This document shows positions 39,102-49,438 of a DNA stretch of 64,000 nucleotides, in pieces. Location of the stretch: the NCBI GenBank assembly GCA_017455065.1, contig JAFTBU010000062.1, forward strand, positions 104,912-168,911. Direction: 5' to 3'. The stretch comes from Bacteroidales bacterium. Lineage in GTDB: Bacteria > Bacteroidota > Bacteroidia > Bacteroidales > UBA932. Position 1 is the first letter of the stretch. Each line of letters opens with the position of its first letter. A program made the translations under genes and the position numbers. A model generated the notes under the pieces. That model was given only the letters and a program-made list of their open reading frames with translations, had not been told where the DNA came from and searched no databases.

Positions 39102-40943
39102 ATGGACGCCGCTGGTGGAAACAAAAAGAAACGCGACCGTATAGGAATAGTCCTGTACGCGACCTATCTGTGCCTGCTGCTGGCGTCCGTGCTGGTGGTC
39201 GGGCGCCTGATCCAGATCCAGGTGGCCTTCACCCCCAACCCCAGGATCGAGAGGGTGCTCACCCCTTCGGTCACCAGCACCACCATCGAGGCCCGCAGGG
39301 GCAATATCTACGACTGCGAAGGCAGGCTGCTGGCCATTTCCCGCCCCGTCTACACCCTGCATATGGACTGCACCGTGCAGAAAGACAGGTACGCTTCCAT
39401 GAGCAACGGCAAGGAGCTCGAGCAGGCCTGGCTCGCAAAGGCCAAGGAACTGAGCGCCGCCCTGGCGAAGGAATTCCCCGGCAAGACCGCCGACCAGTAC
39501 TACCGCCAGATCAGCGAAGGCCGCCGCAAAGGGCAGAAGTTCCTCTCCATCTGCAGCGGAGTGGATTACAACACCTACACCCGCGTGATGTCCTTCCCCC
39601 TGTTCAATGAGGGACGCTTCAAAGGCGGGGTGAGGGTGGACAAGGAATACACCCGCGGCTATCCCTACGGAGACCTCGCCCGCAGGACCATAGGTTTCGT
39701 CCGCAGCAAGAACTCCACCGTCGGCAACACCCACGTCGGCATAGAAGGCAAATTCGACGAGACCCTCAAGGGCAAGGACGGCATCGAGTGGCTGAGGGTC
39801 ACCGACTACGGCATGGCCCACAACAACGACAGCATCTATGTGGACGCTTCCGACGGCAAGGACATCCGCACCACCATAAACATCGACTACCAGGACATCG
39901 CCGACAAGGCCCTGCGCGAGCAGATCGAAACCGACGACGAGATCGAAGGCGGCTGCGTCATACTGATGGAAGTGGGCACCGGCGCCATCAAGGCCATGGT
40001 CAACCTGCTCCGCGACCCCAAGACCGGGAAGCTCGAAGAGAGCCAGAACCTGGCCGTGGGAAGGCTGGGAGAGCCGGGCTCGGTATTCAAGATCACCACC
40101 CTGATGACGGCCCTCGAGGACAGCATAGTCACTTCCCTGGACGATGTGATCCCGGGCAACAACGGCCGCATCGAAGGCTACAGGTACGAGACCGACCAGC
40201 ACATCCTGGACTACCAGAGGGAGCACCACACCAAGCAGATACCTATCATATACGGTGTGAAGATCTCCTCCAACTACGTGTTCCGCTACCTCGCCATCAA
40301 GAACTACGAGAACAGGCCCAAGGAGTTCCTGGCCAATCTCCAGAAATACAAGCTCACCGAGGCCTACGACTTCGACGTGGACGGCATGCCCCGCCCGAGC
40401 CTGCCCAATCCGGATTCGAGGTACTGGCACAAGAGCGACCTGGGACAGGTGGCCATGGGCTACAGCGTCACCGAGACTCCCCTGCACATCATCACCTTCT
40501 ACAACGCCATAGCCAACAAGGGCAAGATGATGAAGCCCTATCTGGTGGACGGACCGCAGATCCTCAACGAGCGCATATGCTCCAAGGCCACCGCGGACAC
40601 CTTGACCAGGGGCCTGAAAGCCGTGACCGAGGACGGTACCGCCTCGAGGCTCCGCACCGCCAAGGTGCAGGTGGCCGGCAAGACCGGAACATCCAGGGTG
40701 GTGCTGGACAACGGCCGCTACGAATCGGCGGACGGGCGCAAGAAGAACCAGGGTACCTTCGTGGGATTCTTCCCCGCCGACGACCCGCAGTACAGCGTCA
40801 TCACGGTAGTTTATTCCAAATTGTCCTACCGCAATTTCTACGGCAGCCAGTACCCCGCCGGCACTGTAAAGACCATAGTTGACAAGCTCCACGACGTGGA
40901 CCCCCACTGGAGGAGCACCATAGGTAAAACAGCACAGAAATGA
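39102..40943 (+). CDS. ftsI: septal penicillin-binding protein (FtsI/PBP3)
   Basis: Class B PBP, the transpeptidase of septal peptidoglycan, 613 residues. One N-terminal membrane helix (about 14-36), a dimerisation domain with RRGNIYDCEG, then the transpeptidase domain: SVFK (Ser327, Lys330), SSN (389-391) and KTG (527-529). There is no C-terminal PASTA domain, unlike the longer FtsI of many Bacteroidota. The stop overlaps the murE ATG (ATGA). Confidence 0.95.
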   Translation: MDAAGGNKKKRDRIGIVLYATYLCLLLASVLVVGRLIQIQVAFTPNPRIERVLTPSVTSTTIEARRGNIYDCEGRLLAISRPVYTLHMDCTVQKDRYASMSNGKELEQAWLAKAKELSAALAKEFPGKTADQYYRQISEGRRKGQKFLSICSGVDYNTYTRVMSFPLFNEGRFKGGVRVDKEYTRGYPYGDLARRTIGFVRSKNSTVGNTHVGIEGKFDETLKGKDGIEWLRVTDYGMAHNNDSIYVDASDGKDIRTTINIDYQDIADKALREQIETDDEIEGGCVILMEVGTGAIKAMVNLLRDPKTGKLEESQNLAVGRLGEPGSVFKITTLMTALEDSIVTSLDDVIPGNNGRIEGYRYETDQHILDYQREHHTKQIPIIYGVKISSNYVFRYLAIKNYENRPKEFLANLQKYKLTEAYDFDVDGMPRPSLPNPDSRYWHKSDLGQVAMGYSVTETPLHIITFYNAIANKGKMMKPYLVDGPQILNERICSKATADTLTRGLKAVTEDGTASRLRTAKVQVAGKTGTSRVVLDNGRYESADGRKKNQGTFVGFFPADDPQYSVITVVYSKLSYRNFYGSQYPAGTVKTIVDKLHDVDPHWRSTIGKTAQK

Positions 40944-42340
40944 AACTCGGAAAAATCATAGCGAAGACAGGAGCCACCATACTCCACGGCAGCCCTGAGA
41001 CGGAAATCAGCTCGATCTGCAGCGATTCCCGCAAGGCCTGCCAGGGCGCCCTGTTCATTGCCGTCAAGGGCTTCAGCATAGACGGTCACGATTTCATCGA
41101 CGCCGCGCTGCAGGCAGGTGCCGCCGCCGTGGTGTCGGCCGACCGCCTCGCCCTCGCCCTCATCGCCGACGCCTTCTACGGCCATCCTTCCGGGAAGCTG
41201 AACCTGGTGGGCATCACCGGCACCAACGGCAAGACCACCACCGTCACATTGCTGTACCATATGTTCCGCTCCCTGGGATACGAGTGCGGACTGCTCTCCA
41301 CCATTGCCAATTACGTCGGCCCCGACAAGAGCGAGACGGCCAACACCACCGCCGACCCCATCACCATCAACTCCCTGCTGGACCAGATGGTCGCCAAGGG
41401 CTGCGAGTACTGCTTCATGGAAGTCAGTTCCATCGGAGTGGAGCAGGAGAGGGTCTCCGGACTGGAATTCAAAGTGGGCATATTCTCCAACCTCACCCAC
41501 GACCACCTCGACTACCACGGCACCTTCGCCGAGTACCTCAGGTGCAAGAAACTGTTCTTCGACCGCCTCCCGAAGGGAGCTTTCGCCATCACCAACATGG
41601 ACGACCGCAACGGAGAAGTGATGGTCCAGAACACCCAGGCCAAGGTCGTGACCTACTCCTGCCGCAGCATCGCGGACCACTCCTGCCGCATACTCGAGCA
41701 GAGTTTCGACGGTATGCTGCTGCGCATCGACGGGGAGGAGACCTGGACCAGGCTCATAGGCGCCCACAACGCCCAGAACCTCATGGCCATCTACACCACC
41801 GCAGTCACCCTCGGAGTGCCGCAGAAAGAAGCCCTCGTAGCCCTGTCCAAACTCGGATCGGCTCCCGGACGCCTGGAGAACATACGCGCCCCCAGGGGCC
41901 TGAGCGTCATCATCGACTATGCCCACACTCCCGATGCCTTGGAGAACGTACTGAAGACCCTGCGCGACGTCGCCCCCGAGAAAGAGCTCTGGTGCCTCTT
42001 CGGCTGCGGCGGAGACAGGGACCGCACCAAACGTCCCGAGATGGCGGCCATAGCCGAGAAACTCTCGGACCGCATCATCGTCACCTCGGACAACAGCCGC
42101 ACCGAGAAGACCGAGGACATCATTGAAGACATCAAGAAAGGGTTCAGTCCCAAGGGTCTGGCGAAGGCCATCTGCATCGCCGACCGCAAGGAAGCCATAC
42201 GCACCGCGATGATGCTCGCGCCGGAAGGCTCCACCATACTGCTGGCCGGCAAGGGCCACGAGACCTACCAGATCATGGGGACCGTCAAGAACCATTTCGA
42301 CGAAAGAGAAATAGTAAAAGAAGTATCTGAAACCTTGTAA
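40940..42340 (+). CDS. murE: UDP-MurNAc-tripeptide synthetase (meso-DAP-adding type)
   Basis: Adds the third amino acid to UDP-MurNAc-L-Ala-D-Glu; 466 residues. ATP loop GTNGKTT (94-100), the metal-ligand region with HDHLDYHGTFAEY, and the C-terminal LAGKGHETYQIM are intact. The specificity motif is DNSR (384-387) rather than the usual DNPR of meso-diaminopimelate enzymes; the Asn and Arg that contact DAP are kept, so DAP is still the likely substrate. It overlaps ftsI by four bases. Confidence 0.95.
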   Translation: MKLGKIIAKTGATILHGSPETEISSICSDSRKACQGALFIAVKGFSIDGHDFIDAALQAGAAAVVSADRLALALIADAFYGHPSGKLNLVGITGTNGKTTTVTLLYHMFRSLGYECGLLSTIANYVGPDKSETANTTADPITINSLLDQMVAKGCEYCFMEVSSIGVEQERVSGLEFKVGIFSNLTHDHLDYHGTFAEYLRCKKLFFDRLPKGAFAITNMDDRNGEVMVQNTQAKVVTYSCRSIADHSCRILEQSFDGMLLRIDGEETWTRLIGAHNAQNLMAIYTTAVTLGVPQKEALVALSKLGSAPGRLENIRAPRGLSVIIDYAHTPDALENVLKTLRDVAPEKELWCLFGCGGDRDRTKRPEMAAIAEKLSDRIIVTSDNSRTEKTEDIIEDIKKGFSPKGLAKAICIADRKEAIRTAMMLAPEGSTILLAGKGHETYQIMGTVKNHFDEREIVKEVSETL

Positions 42341-42353
42341 GACCTGAACCGAA

Positions 42354-43508
42354 ATGCTTTACCATTTACTGGAATACCTGAAGACACTGTTCGACTATCC
42401 GGGATCAGCCCTGATAGGATACCTGTCGTTCCGCGCCCTCGCCGCCGCCGTGATCAGCATCCTGGTGTCCATGATCGCCGGAAAGAAAATCATAGCCCTG
42501 CTGCAGAAGAAACAGATAGGAGAAGACATCCGCGACCTCGGACTCGATGGGCAGATGCAGAAGAAGGGCACCCCGACCATGGGCGGTGTCATCATCATCA
42601 TCTCCATGCTGTCCTCCGCCCTGCTGGTGTGCGACCTCACCAACATATATGTGATCCTGCTCATCGTCACCACCCTGTGGTGCGGCGCCCTGGGTTTCGC
42701 GGATGACTACATCAAGGTCTTCAAGCACCGCAAGGAGGGCATGAGCGAGAAGGGCAAGCTCCTGGGCCAGATCGGTCTCGGACTCATCATAGCCCTGACC
42801 ATGTGCCTGAGTACCACCATCCACACCGACAGCATCGTCACCACCATACCCTTCGTCAAGGCCAATGAGTTCGATTACTCCTGGCTGTCGCCCTTCAGGG
42901 GCCAGCTGGGCGTCTATTGCACCTGGGGCATCTACATGCTGCTGATCATCCTCGTCATCCTGGGCTGCTCCAACGGAGCCAACCTCACCGACGGCATGGA
43001 CGGTCTTTCAGCGGGCACTTCCGCCATTGTCGGAGTGGTCCTGGGCATACTCGCCTACCTGAGCGGCAACGTCATCAACGCCGGCTACCTCAACATCATG
43101 TACATCCCCGAGTCCGGAGAGGTCGCCATCTTCATGGCCGCCTTCGCCGGGGCACTGCTGGGATTCCTGTGGTACAACACCTACCCGGCCATGGTGTTCA
43201 TGGGCGACACGGGCAGCCTCACCATAGGCGGCGTCATCGGTGTGAGCGCCGTCCTCATCCGCAAGGAGCTGCTGCTCCCCATCATGTGCGGCATATTCCT
43301 CGTGGAGAGCCTTTCGGTGCTCATCCAGAGATATTGGTTCAAATACACCCGCAAGAAATACGGGGAAGGCCGGAGGGTGTTCCTGATGGCCCCCATACAC
43401 CATCATTTCCAGAAAAAAGGCATACCGGAGCCGCGCATAGTCACGAGATTCTGGCTCGTGGGGATCATCCTCGCGGCGGCTGCCCTTGCATTGTTGAAGA
43501 TAAGATAG
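42354..43508 (+). CDS. mraY: phospho-MurNAc-pentapeptide transferase
   Basis: Integral membrane enzyme (384 residues, about ten helices) that moves phospho-MurNAc-pentapeptide to undecaprenyl phosphate to give lipid I. Signature loops KKGTPTMGGV, the catalytic LGFADDYIKV, NLTDGMDGL and PIHHHFQKKG are all present. The carrier substrate is the product of the UppS pathway. It lies between murE (13 bases) and murD (14 bases). Confidence 0.97.
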   Translation: MLYHLLEYLKTLFDYPGSALIGYLSFRALAAAVISILVSMIAGKKIIALLQKKQIGEDIRDLGLDGQMQKKGTPTMGGVIIIISMLSSALLVCDLTNIYVILLIVTTLWCGALGFADDYIKVFKHRKEGMSEKGKLLGQIGLGLIIALTMCLSTTIHTDSIVTTIPFVKANEFDYSWLSPFRGQLGVYCTWGIYMLLIILVILGCSNGANLTDGMDGLSAGTSAIVGVVLGILAYLSGNVINAGYLNIMYIPESGEVAIFMAAFAGALLGFLWYNTYPAMVFMGDTGSLTIGGVIGVSAVLIRKELLLPIMCGIFLVESLSVLIQRYWFKYTRKKYGEGRRVFLMAPIHHHFQKKGIPEPRIVTRFWLVGIILAAAALALLKIR

Positions 43509-43522
43509 GAGATAGAAGATAA

Positions 43523-44869
43523 ATGAGCAGAATTGTAGTATTAGGCGGAGCGGAGAGCGGCGTGGGAGCCGCCGTGCTGGCCAAAGTGAAAGGATTCGAC
43601 GTATTCCTCTCGGACAACGGGAAGATCAAGGAAGAGTATCTCGAGACCCTGCGTCAGTGGGACATCCCCTTCGAACAGGGAGGTCACACCGAGGAGCTCG
43701 TGCTCAATGCCGACGAAGTGGTGAAAAGCCCCGGCATACCTTCCACGGCACCCCTCGTGCGCAAGCTCGAGGCCCAGGGCACGCACATCATCTCCGAGAT
43801 AGAGTTCGCGGCCCGCTACGACACGGCCAAGAAGATCTGCATCACCGGCTCCAACGGCAAGACCACGACCACTTCCATCATCCACTACCTGCTGATCCAG
43901 GCGGGACTGGACGCCGGTCTGGGCGGAAACATCGGAAAGAGTTACGCCCTCCAGGTGGCCACCGAGCACCACGATTATTACGTGCTGGAAATCAGCAGCT
44001 TCCAGCTGGACAACTGCTATGACTTCCGCCCCGACATCGCCATCATCACCAACATCACCCCGGACCATCTCGACCGTTACGAGTACAAGATGGAGAACTA
44101 TGTCAAGTCCAAGTTCCGCATCACCCGCAACCTCCGTCCGGAAGACTGCTTCATCTTCGACTCCGACGATGCCATCACCATCGAGCACCTCAGCAAGATA
44201 GTGCTCCAGGCCAGGATGCTGCCCTTCACCCAGAACGACACGGTGGAGCAGGGTGCCTTCCTGGACAAGGAGAACGGCAAGATAGTGGTGCGCTACGAGC
44301 AGGACGAGACCGACATCTATCTCAAGGATCTCGCTCTCGGCGGCAAGCACAACATCTACAATTCCATGGCCGCAGCCCTGGCGGCGAAGGCCACAGGAAT
44401 CGACGACGAGACCATACGCCGCAGCCTCAAGACCTTCCAGCCCATCGAACACAGGCTGGAGCCGGTGCTGAGCATACGCGACGTGCTTTATATCAACGAC
44501 TCCAAGGCGACCAACGTGGATTCCGCATGGTATGCCCTGGAGTGCCAGACTTCCCCCGTAGTGTGGATAGTCGGCGGCAAGGACAAGGGAAACGACTACA
44601 GTGTACTCGAGGACCTCGTGCGTGAGAAAGTCAAGGCCATAGTCTGCCTGGGCATTGACAATACCAAGATCCACGAGGCCTTCGAGGGCATTGTGGGTGC
44701 CGACCGCATGGTGGACACCCATTCCGCCAGGGAAGCCGTGGAATGCGCCAGCCGCTTCGCCGCTCCGGGCGACGTCGTGCTGCTCAGCCCCTGCTGCGCC
44801 AGTTTCGACCTGTTCACCTGCTACGAAGACAGGGGAGAAAAATTCAAGGAGGCCGTAAGGAGTCTGTAA
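43523..44869 (+). CDS. murD: UDP-MurNAc-L-alanine--D-glutamate ligase
   Basis: Cytoplasmic Mur ligase adding D-Glu, 448 residues. ATP loop GSNGKTTTT (110-118), EISSFQLD, NITPDHLDRY and the C-terminal DSKATNVDS, GGKDKG and LLSPCCASFD elements are typical of MurD. The start MSRIVVLGGAESG retains the UDP-binding glycine-rich turn. ftsW begins one base after its stop. Confidence 0.96.
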   Translation: MSRIVVLGGAESGVGAAVLAKVKGFDVFLSDNGKIKEEYLETLRQWDIPFEQGGHTEELVLNADEVVKSPGIPSTAPLVRKLEAQGTHIISEIEFAARYDTAKKICITGSNGKTTTTSIIHYLLIQAGLDAGLGGNIGKSYALQVATEHHDYYVLEISSFQLDNCYDFRPDIAIITNITPDHLDRYEYKMENYVKSKFRITRNLRPEDCFIFDSDDAITIEHLSKIVLQARMLPFTQNDTVEQGAFLDKENGKIVVRYEQDETDIYLKDLALGGKHNIYNSMAAALAAKATGIDDETIRRSLKTFQPIEHRLEPVLSIRDVLYINDSKATNVDSAWYALECQTSPVVWIVGGKDKGNDYSVLEDLVREKVKAIVCLGIDNTKIHEAFEGIVGADRMVDTHSAREAVECASRFAAPGDVVLLSPCCASFDLFTCYEDRGEKFKEAVRSL

Positions 44870-44870
44870 G

Positions 44871-46220
44871 ATGACAGCCCGGAAGAGGAACATATGGGAT
44901 TTCGCCGACCGTCTCGAAGGGGACAAGGTGGTGTGGGTGATCGCTCTGACGCTTATCCTCACCTCCATCGTGTGCATATTCTCATCCTCCTCAAGGCTCC
45001 TCGAAGGCGGTGAGACCAGGGTGGACATAGTGCGGGGACAGCTGTGGATAGTCGCCGCGGGCCTCGCAGTCATCGTCCTGCTGTACAACATACGCAACAT
45101 GAAGGTGTTCAAGCTGTTGTCCATGCTGGGGTTCCCGGTGTCACTGGTACTGCTGCTGATCCTGGACTCCCACACCAAACTCGGCCCCTTCACCCCCATC
45201 AACATCAACAACGCCTACCGCATCCTCTCGGTCGCAGGCTTCCAGCTGCATGTCTTCGAGGTGGTCAAGGTAGCCATGGTGATGTACCTGGCCTGGGCCA
45301 TCGACGCCCTCAAGCGGGGCGTGCTGCCAGGGCCCCAGAAACTCATATGGAAGAAGGTGATATACCTCTATGTCCCCTTCCTCGTCATTTTCCTGGCCAT
45401 CATCCCCGGCAGCAACTCCAGCGCCATATTCATCGGTTTCGTGATGTTCGTGACCATACTCCTGGGAGGAGGCAATTTCAAGGAAATGTCGCTGCTGCTC
45501 CTGGCCGGCCTGGTGCTGGTCTTCTCCTGCTACGGCATATACCAGGCCTCGGACGGAAAATACATGGGGCGCATAGGCACAGCCGTATCCCGTGTCTTCG
45601 ACGACACCGACTACGAGGCCCGTTTCCTGGAATCCAGGCCCGGCAGCGACGAATACCAGAAAAACCTGGACAAGATACGCCAGCCCTACAGTGCCAAGAT
45701 AGCCATACACCAGGGCGGCCTCATAGGCAAGGGCCCAGGCCAGAGCACCCAGAGATATGTGGTGCCGGACATGTCGGAAGACTATATGTTCAGCTTCATC
45801 ATCGAAGAATACGGACTGCTGGGAGGCATACTCATCATCTGCCTGTACCTTTCGCTCCTGGCGAGAAGCTCGCTGATAGCCCGCAACTGCGGGTCCGACC
45901 TCTATGCCAAACTCACGGTGGCCGGGCTCACGATACTCATCACCGGCCAGGCCTTCCTGCATATTTTCGTAAACTCCGACATAGGTCCCATGACAGGTCA
46001 GACCCTGCCCCTGATCAGCCACGGCAATTCGGCCTTCCTGTGCTTCAGTTTCGCCTTCGGCGTCATCCTTTCGATCAGCCGCATCGCTGCCAGGCGCATC
46101 GCGAAGGAGCAGAAGATGGCCCAGCCCCTGGTGGAGGTCCACCGGGACGTGCAGCAGGATCTCAGCGACCTGGACAGCTTCGATTCGGGGGATGTAATGA
46201 CAGACGATATCGGTATATAA
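44871..46220 (+). CDS. ftsW: SEDS peptidoglycan glycosyltransferase FtsW
   Basis: Polytopic SEDS-family polymerase (449 residues, about ten helices) that works with FtsI at the septum. Recognisable SEDS elements are IIPGSNSSAIFIGFVMF, the large periplasmic loop with HQGGLIGKGPGQS, DYMFSFIIEEYGLLGG and GQTLPLISHGNSA near the C-terminus. The last 50 residues form a cytoplasmic tail rich in Asp/Gln. murG follows after four bases. Confidence 0.96.
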   Translation: MTARKRNIWDFADRLEGDKVVWVIALTLILTSIVCIFSSSSRLLEGGETRVDIVRGQLWIVAAGLAVIVLLYNIRNMKVFKLLSMLGFPVSLVLLLILDSHTKLGPFTPININNAYRILSVAGFQLHVFEVVKVAMVMYLAWAIDALKRGVLPGPQKLIWKKVIYLYVPFLVIFLAIIPGSNSSAIFIGFVMFVTILLGGGNFKEMSLLLLAGLVLVFSCYGIYQASDGKYMGRIGTAVSRVFDDTDYEARFLESRPGSDEYQKNLDKIRQPYSAKIAIHQGGLIGKGPGQSTQRYVVPDMSEDYMFSFIIEEYGLLGGILIICLYLSLLARSSLIARNCGSDLYAKLTVAGLTILITGQAFLHIFVNSDIGPMTGQTLPLISHGNSAFLCFSFAFGVILSISRIAARRIAKEQKMAQPLVEVHRDVQQDLSDLDSFDSGDVMTDDIGI

Positions 46221-46224
46221 AGAT

Positions 46225-47349
46225 ATGGAATATAAGAAATTGAGAGTCATAGTCAGCGGAGGCGGCACGGGAGGTCACATCTTCCCGGCCATTTCCATCG
46301 CAAACAAGCTCAAGGAGGTCAATCCCGACACCGAGATCCTCTTCGTCGGCGCCGAGGGCAAGATGGAGATGGAGAAGGTGCCCGCAGCGGGCTACCGCAT
46401 AGTCGGCCTGCCCGTAGTCGGCATACAGCGCAAGCTCAACTGGCAGAATATAAAGAACGACCTGCAGGTCCCCTTCAAGGTGCTCGCAAGCCTGAGGAAA
46501 GCCGGAGAGGTGATAGATTCCTTCAAACCCGACATCGTGGTCGGGGTCGGCGGCTACGCCAGCGCTCCCCTGCTCTGGAAGGCCACCTCGAAGCACATCC
46601 CCGCCCTCATCCAGGAGCAGAACAGCTTCGCCGGCCTGACCAACAAGATATTGTCCCGCAGGGTCGGCCGCATCTGCGTCGCCTACGACGGCATGGAGAA
46701 ATTCTTCCCCGCGGACAAGATAGTGTTTTCCGGCAACCCCATACGCAGCGAGATACACCCCTACGGCGAAGCCGAAAAGGCCGAGGGCCTGGAGTTCTAC
46801 GGCATGGACAAAGCCAAAAAGCACATCCTGGTGGTCGGCGGCAGCCTCGGCAGCAAGACCCTCAACACTTCCATGCAGCGCTGGATAACCGAGGGCTGCC
46901 CGGGAGGTGAAGACGTAGAGGTGCTGTGGCAATGCGGCAAGTACTACAAGAAGGCCATGGACGCCTTCATGGCGGAGCACGGAGTGCCTTCGGTCAGGCA
47001 CAGCGACTTCATCGCCCGCATGGACCTGGCCTATGCCATGGCCGATGTCGTGATCTCCCGCTCCGGAGCATCGTCCATCTCGGAGATCTGCGCCGCCCGC
47101 AAGGCCGCGGTGTTCGTGCCCTCGCCCAATGTGGCCGAGGACCATCAGACGCACAATGCCATGGCGCTGGTGAGCAAGGGCGCCGCCCGCATTGTCAAGG
47201 ATGCGGAGGCCCCGGAGAAACTGATGAAAGAAGTTCTCGCACTGGTGCACGACAGTGCCGCCGTAGCGGAGATTGAAAAGAATGTGGCGCCGCTCGCCAG
47301 GCTCGACGCGGCCGGAACCATCATAGAAGAAGTTTACAAACTCGTATGA
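46225..47349 (+). CDS. murG: UDP-GlcNAc:lipid I GlcNAc transferase
   Basis: Peripheral inner-membrane GT28 enzyme (374 residues) that makes lipid II. The N-terminal glycine-rich loop SGGGTGGHIFPA (11-22), VVGVGGYASAP, IQEQNSFAGLTN and the donor-site ISRSGASSISEI are canonical. Its TGA overlaps the murC ATG (ATGA), so the two are translationally coupled. Confidence 0.97.
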   Translation: MEYKKLRVIVSGGGTGGHIFPAISIANKLKEVNPDTEILFVGAEGKMEMEKVPAAGYRIVGLPVVGIQRKLNWQNIKNDLQVPFKVLASLRKAGEVIDSFKPDIVVGVGGYASAPLLWKATSKHIPALIQEQNSFAGLTNKILSRRVGRICVAYDGMEKFFPADKIVFSGNPIRSEIHPYGEAEKAEGLEFYGMDKAKKHILVVGGSLGSKTLNTSMQRWITEGCPGGEDVEVLWQCGKYYKKAMDAFMAEHGVPSVRHSDFIARMDLAYAMADVVISRSGASSISEICAARKAAVFVPSPNVAEDHQTHNAMALVSKGAARIVKDAEAPEKLMKEVLALVHDSAAVAEIEKNVAPLARLDAAGTIIEEVYKLV

Positions 47350-48704
47350 ACAGCAACTGGACCAAGGTATATTTCATAGGTATAGGCGGCATCGGAATGA
47401 GCGCCATTGCCAGGTATTACAAATTCAAGGGAGTCGAAGTCTCCGGATACGACCGCACCCCGTCCCCTCTGACAGCGCAGCTGGAGGCTGAAGGCATCCC
47501 GGTGCACTACGAGGACGACTGCAGCCGCATCCCCTCCGAAGTGGAATCGACCCTGGTCGTATATACCCCGGCCATCCCCTCTTCACTCGGGGAGCTGCAG
47601 TATGTATTGTCCCACGGGTACAAGGTCCTCAAGAGATCGCAGATCCTGGGAGAGATAACCGCCGGCCAGACCACCCTCGCGGTGGCCGGCACCCACGGAA
47701 AGACCACCACTTCCACCATGGTGGCACATATCATCACGGAGGCGGGTGAAGGCTGCTCGGCCTTCCTCGGAGGCATCTCCCGCAACTACGGGACCAACAT
47801 GCTGATGAGCAAGGTCCCGACGGCGGTGGTGGAGGCGGACGAATACGACCGCTCGTTCCTGCAGCTGCACCCCGCCATCGCAGTGATCACCGCGATGGAC
47901 GCCGACCATCTGGACATCTACGGAGACCTGGAGCATGTGCACGAGGCGTTCAGGCAGTTCGCATCGCAGGTCAGCGAGACCCTCATACTTAAGAAGGGCC
48001 TGCCCATCGACGCCGACGAGATAAGCGCCAGGATCTACACCTACCACCTCAGCGACCCCGCAGCCGACTGCCATGCGGAGAACATACGCCTGGACAATAT
48101 GGGCAGCTACACCTATGACCTGGTGTACCCGGGCGGCACCATCACCGACATCAGGGTGGGCACCCTGGGCTGGGTCAATATCGAAAACAGCATCGCCGCC
48201 GCAGCGGTCTGCCTCTGCTACGGGGTGGACGGCCAGAAAGTGCGGCACGCCATAGGCAGCTTCCAGGGAGCGAAAAGGCGTCTGGAGGTCCATGTCAACA
48301 GGCCCGGCCTCACCTACATCGACGACTACGCCCACCATCCCAAGGAGCTTTCGACGGCCATCTCGTCCATCAGGGACGCCTTCCCCGGCCGCAAGATCAC
48401 GGCGGTTTTCCAGCCGCACCTCTTCAGCCGCACCCGGGACTTCGCCCCCGAATTCGCCGAGGCCCTGAGCATGACCGACTGCACCATACTGCTGGACATC
48501 TATCCCGCCAGGGAAGAGCCCATCCCGGGAGTCACTTCTTCTATCATTTACGATGCCCTGACCTGCCCCCGCAAGGCTCTCATACACAAGGAAGAACTCA
48601 TGGACACCCTCGCAAAGGAGGACCTGGACATCCTGGTCACCTTCGGAGCGGGAGACATAGACAGATTTGTCGCACCCATCACTGAAATGCTCGGAGGACG
48701 CTGA
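47346..48704 (+). CDS. murC: UDP-MurNAc--L-alanine ligase
   Basis: First Mur ligase of stem-peptide synthesis, 452 residues. UDP-binding GIGGIGMSAIA near residue 11, ATP loop GTHGKTTT (115-122), EADEYDRSF and the C-terminal DDYAHHPKEL and FQPHLFSRT are diagnostic for MurC. It overlaps murG and, by one base (TGATG), ftsQ. murF, murB and ddl are not in this cluster. Confidence 0.97.
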   Translation: MNSNWTKVYFIGIGGIGMSAIARYYKFKGVEVSGYDRTPSPLTAQLEAEGIPVHYEDDCSRIPSEVESTLVVYTPAIPSSLGELQYVLSHGYKVLKRSQILGEITAGQTTLAVAGTHGKTTTSTMVAHIITEAGEGCSAFLGGISRNYGTNMLMSKVPTAVVEADEYDRSFLQLHPAIAVITAMDADHLDIYGDLEHVHEAFRQFASQVSETLILKKGLPIDADEISARIYTYHLSDPAADCHAENIRLDNMGSYTYDLVYPGGTITDIRVGTLGWVNIENSIAAAAVCLCYGVDGQKVRHAIGSFQGAKRRLEVHVNRPGLTYIDDYAHHPKELSTAISSIRDAFPGRKITAVFQPHLFSRTRDFAPEFAEALSMTDCTILLDIYPAREEPIPGVTSSIIYDALTCPRKALIHKEELMDTLAKEDLDILVTFGAGDIDRFVAPITEMLGGR

Positions 48705-49438
48705 TGAAAAACTGGCTCAGATACACCCTCGTCGCTGTGTTCACCGCGGGATTCGCCGTGGGGACCGGCTTCCTCGTCCACAGCACGCGCAAGCATGACG
48801 CCATGCTCTGCTGCAACCGCATGGACGTGGAGTTCGGGGATGAGTACAGATTCGTGGGCGAAGAAGACATCAGGCAGCTGGTCGAGGCCCAGTGCGGCAA
48901 TCCCATAGGACTGCGCCTGGACAGCGTCAACCTCGCCAGGATAGAAGCCGGGATCAAGACCCGCAGCGCCGTCAGGAGCTGTGAAGCCTGGACCACAAAG
49001 GACGGGGTGCTCCACCTGAGCGTGAGGCAGCGCAAGCCCGTGGTCCGCTTCGTGGACGGGGAGGACGGCTATTATTCGGACGCCGAAGCCGTGCTCTTCC
49101 CCCTTCCGGACGGGTACGAGGCCGAAGTTCACGAAGTCAGCGGCAAGGCCGACGGGGACCTCGAGTGGATACGCAAGGTCATCTCCATGCTCAATTACAT
49201 GGATGTGAGGCCTGAGATTTCCTCCATGGTCACTTCGATGCGGGCCGCCAAGGACGGGGAGCTCACCCTCGGAAGCCGGGACAGCACCGTGGCTTTCATA
49301 TTCGGGCAGCCGGAGGACTACGCGGCCAAATTCGCGAGGATGAAAGAATACTATGACTACATAGATGGTCAGGAACAAGGATACAAAACAGTAAATCTAA
49401 AATATAAGGGTCAAATAATATGCAGGAAAGGTATATAG
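48704..49438 (+). CDS. ftsQ: cell division protein FtsQ-like
   Basis: A 244-residue bitopic protein: short N-terminus, one membrane helix (about 5-25) and a periplasmic POTRA/beta domain (for example VRSCEAWTTKDGVLHLSVRQRKPVVR split across two strands, and later RMKEYYDYIDGQEQGYKTVN). Position between murC and ftsA and the topology support FtsQ; similarity to enterobacterial FtsQ is low. Its 3' end overlaps ftsA by 19 bases. Confidence 0.85.
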   Translation: MKNWLRYTLVAVFTAGFAVGTGFLVHSTRKHDAMLCCNRMDVEFGDEYRFVGEEDIRQLVEAQCGNPIGLRLDSVNLARIEAGIKTRSAVRSCEAWTTKDGVLHLSVRQRKPVVRFVDGEDGYYSDAEAVLFPLPDGYEAEVHEVSGKADGDLEWIRKVISMLNYMDVRPEISSMVTSMRAAKDGELTLGSRDSTVAFIFGQPEDYAAKFARMKEYYDYIDGQEQGYKTVNLKYKGQIICRKGI

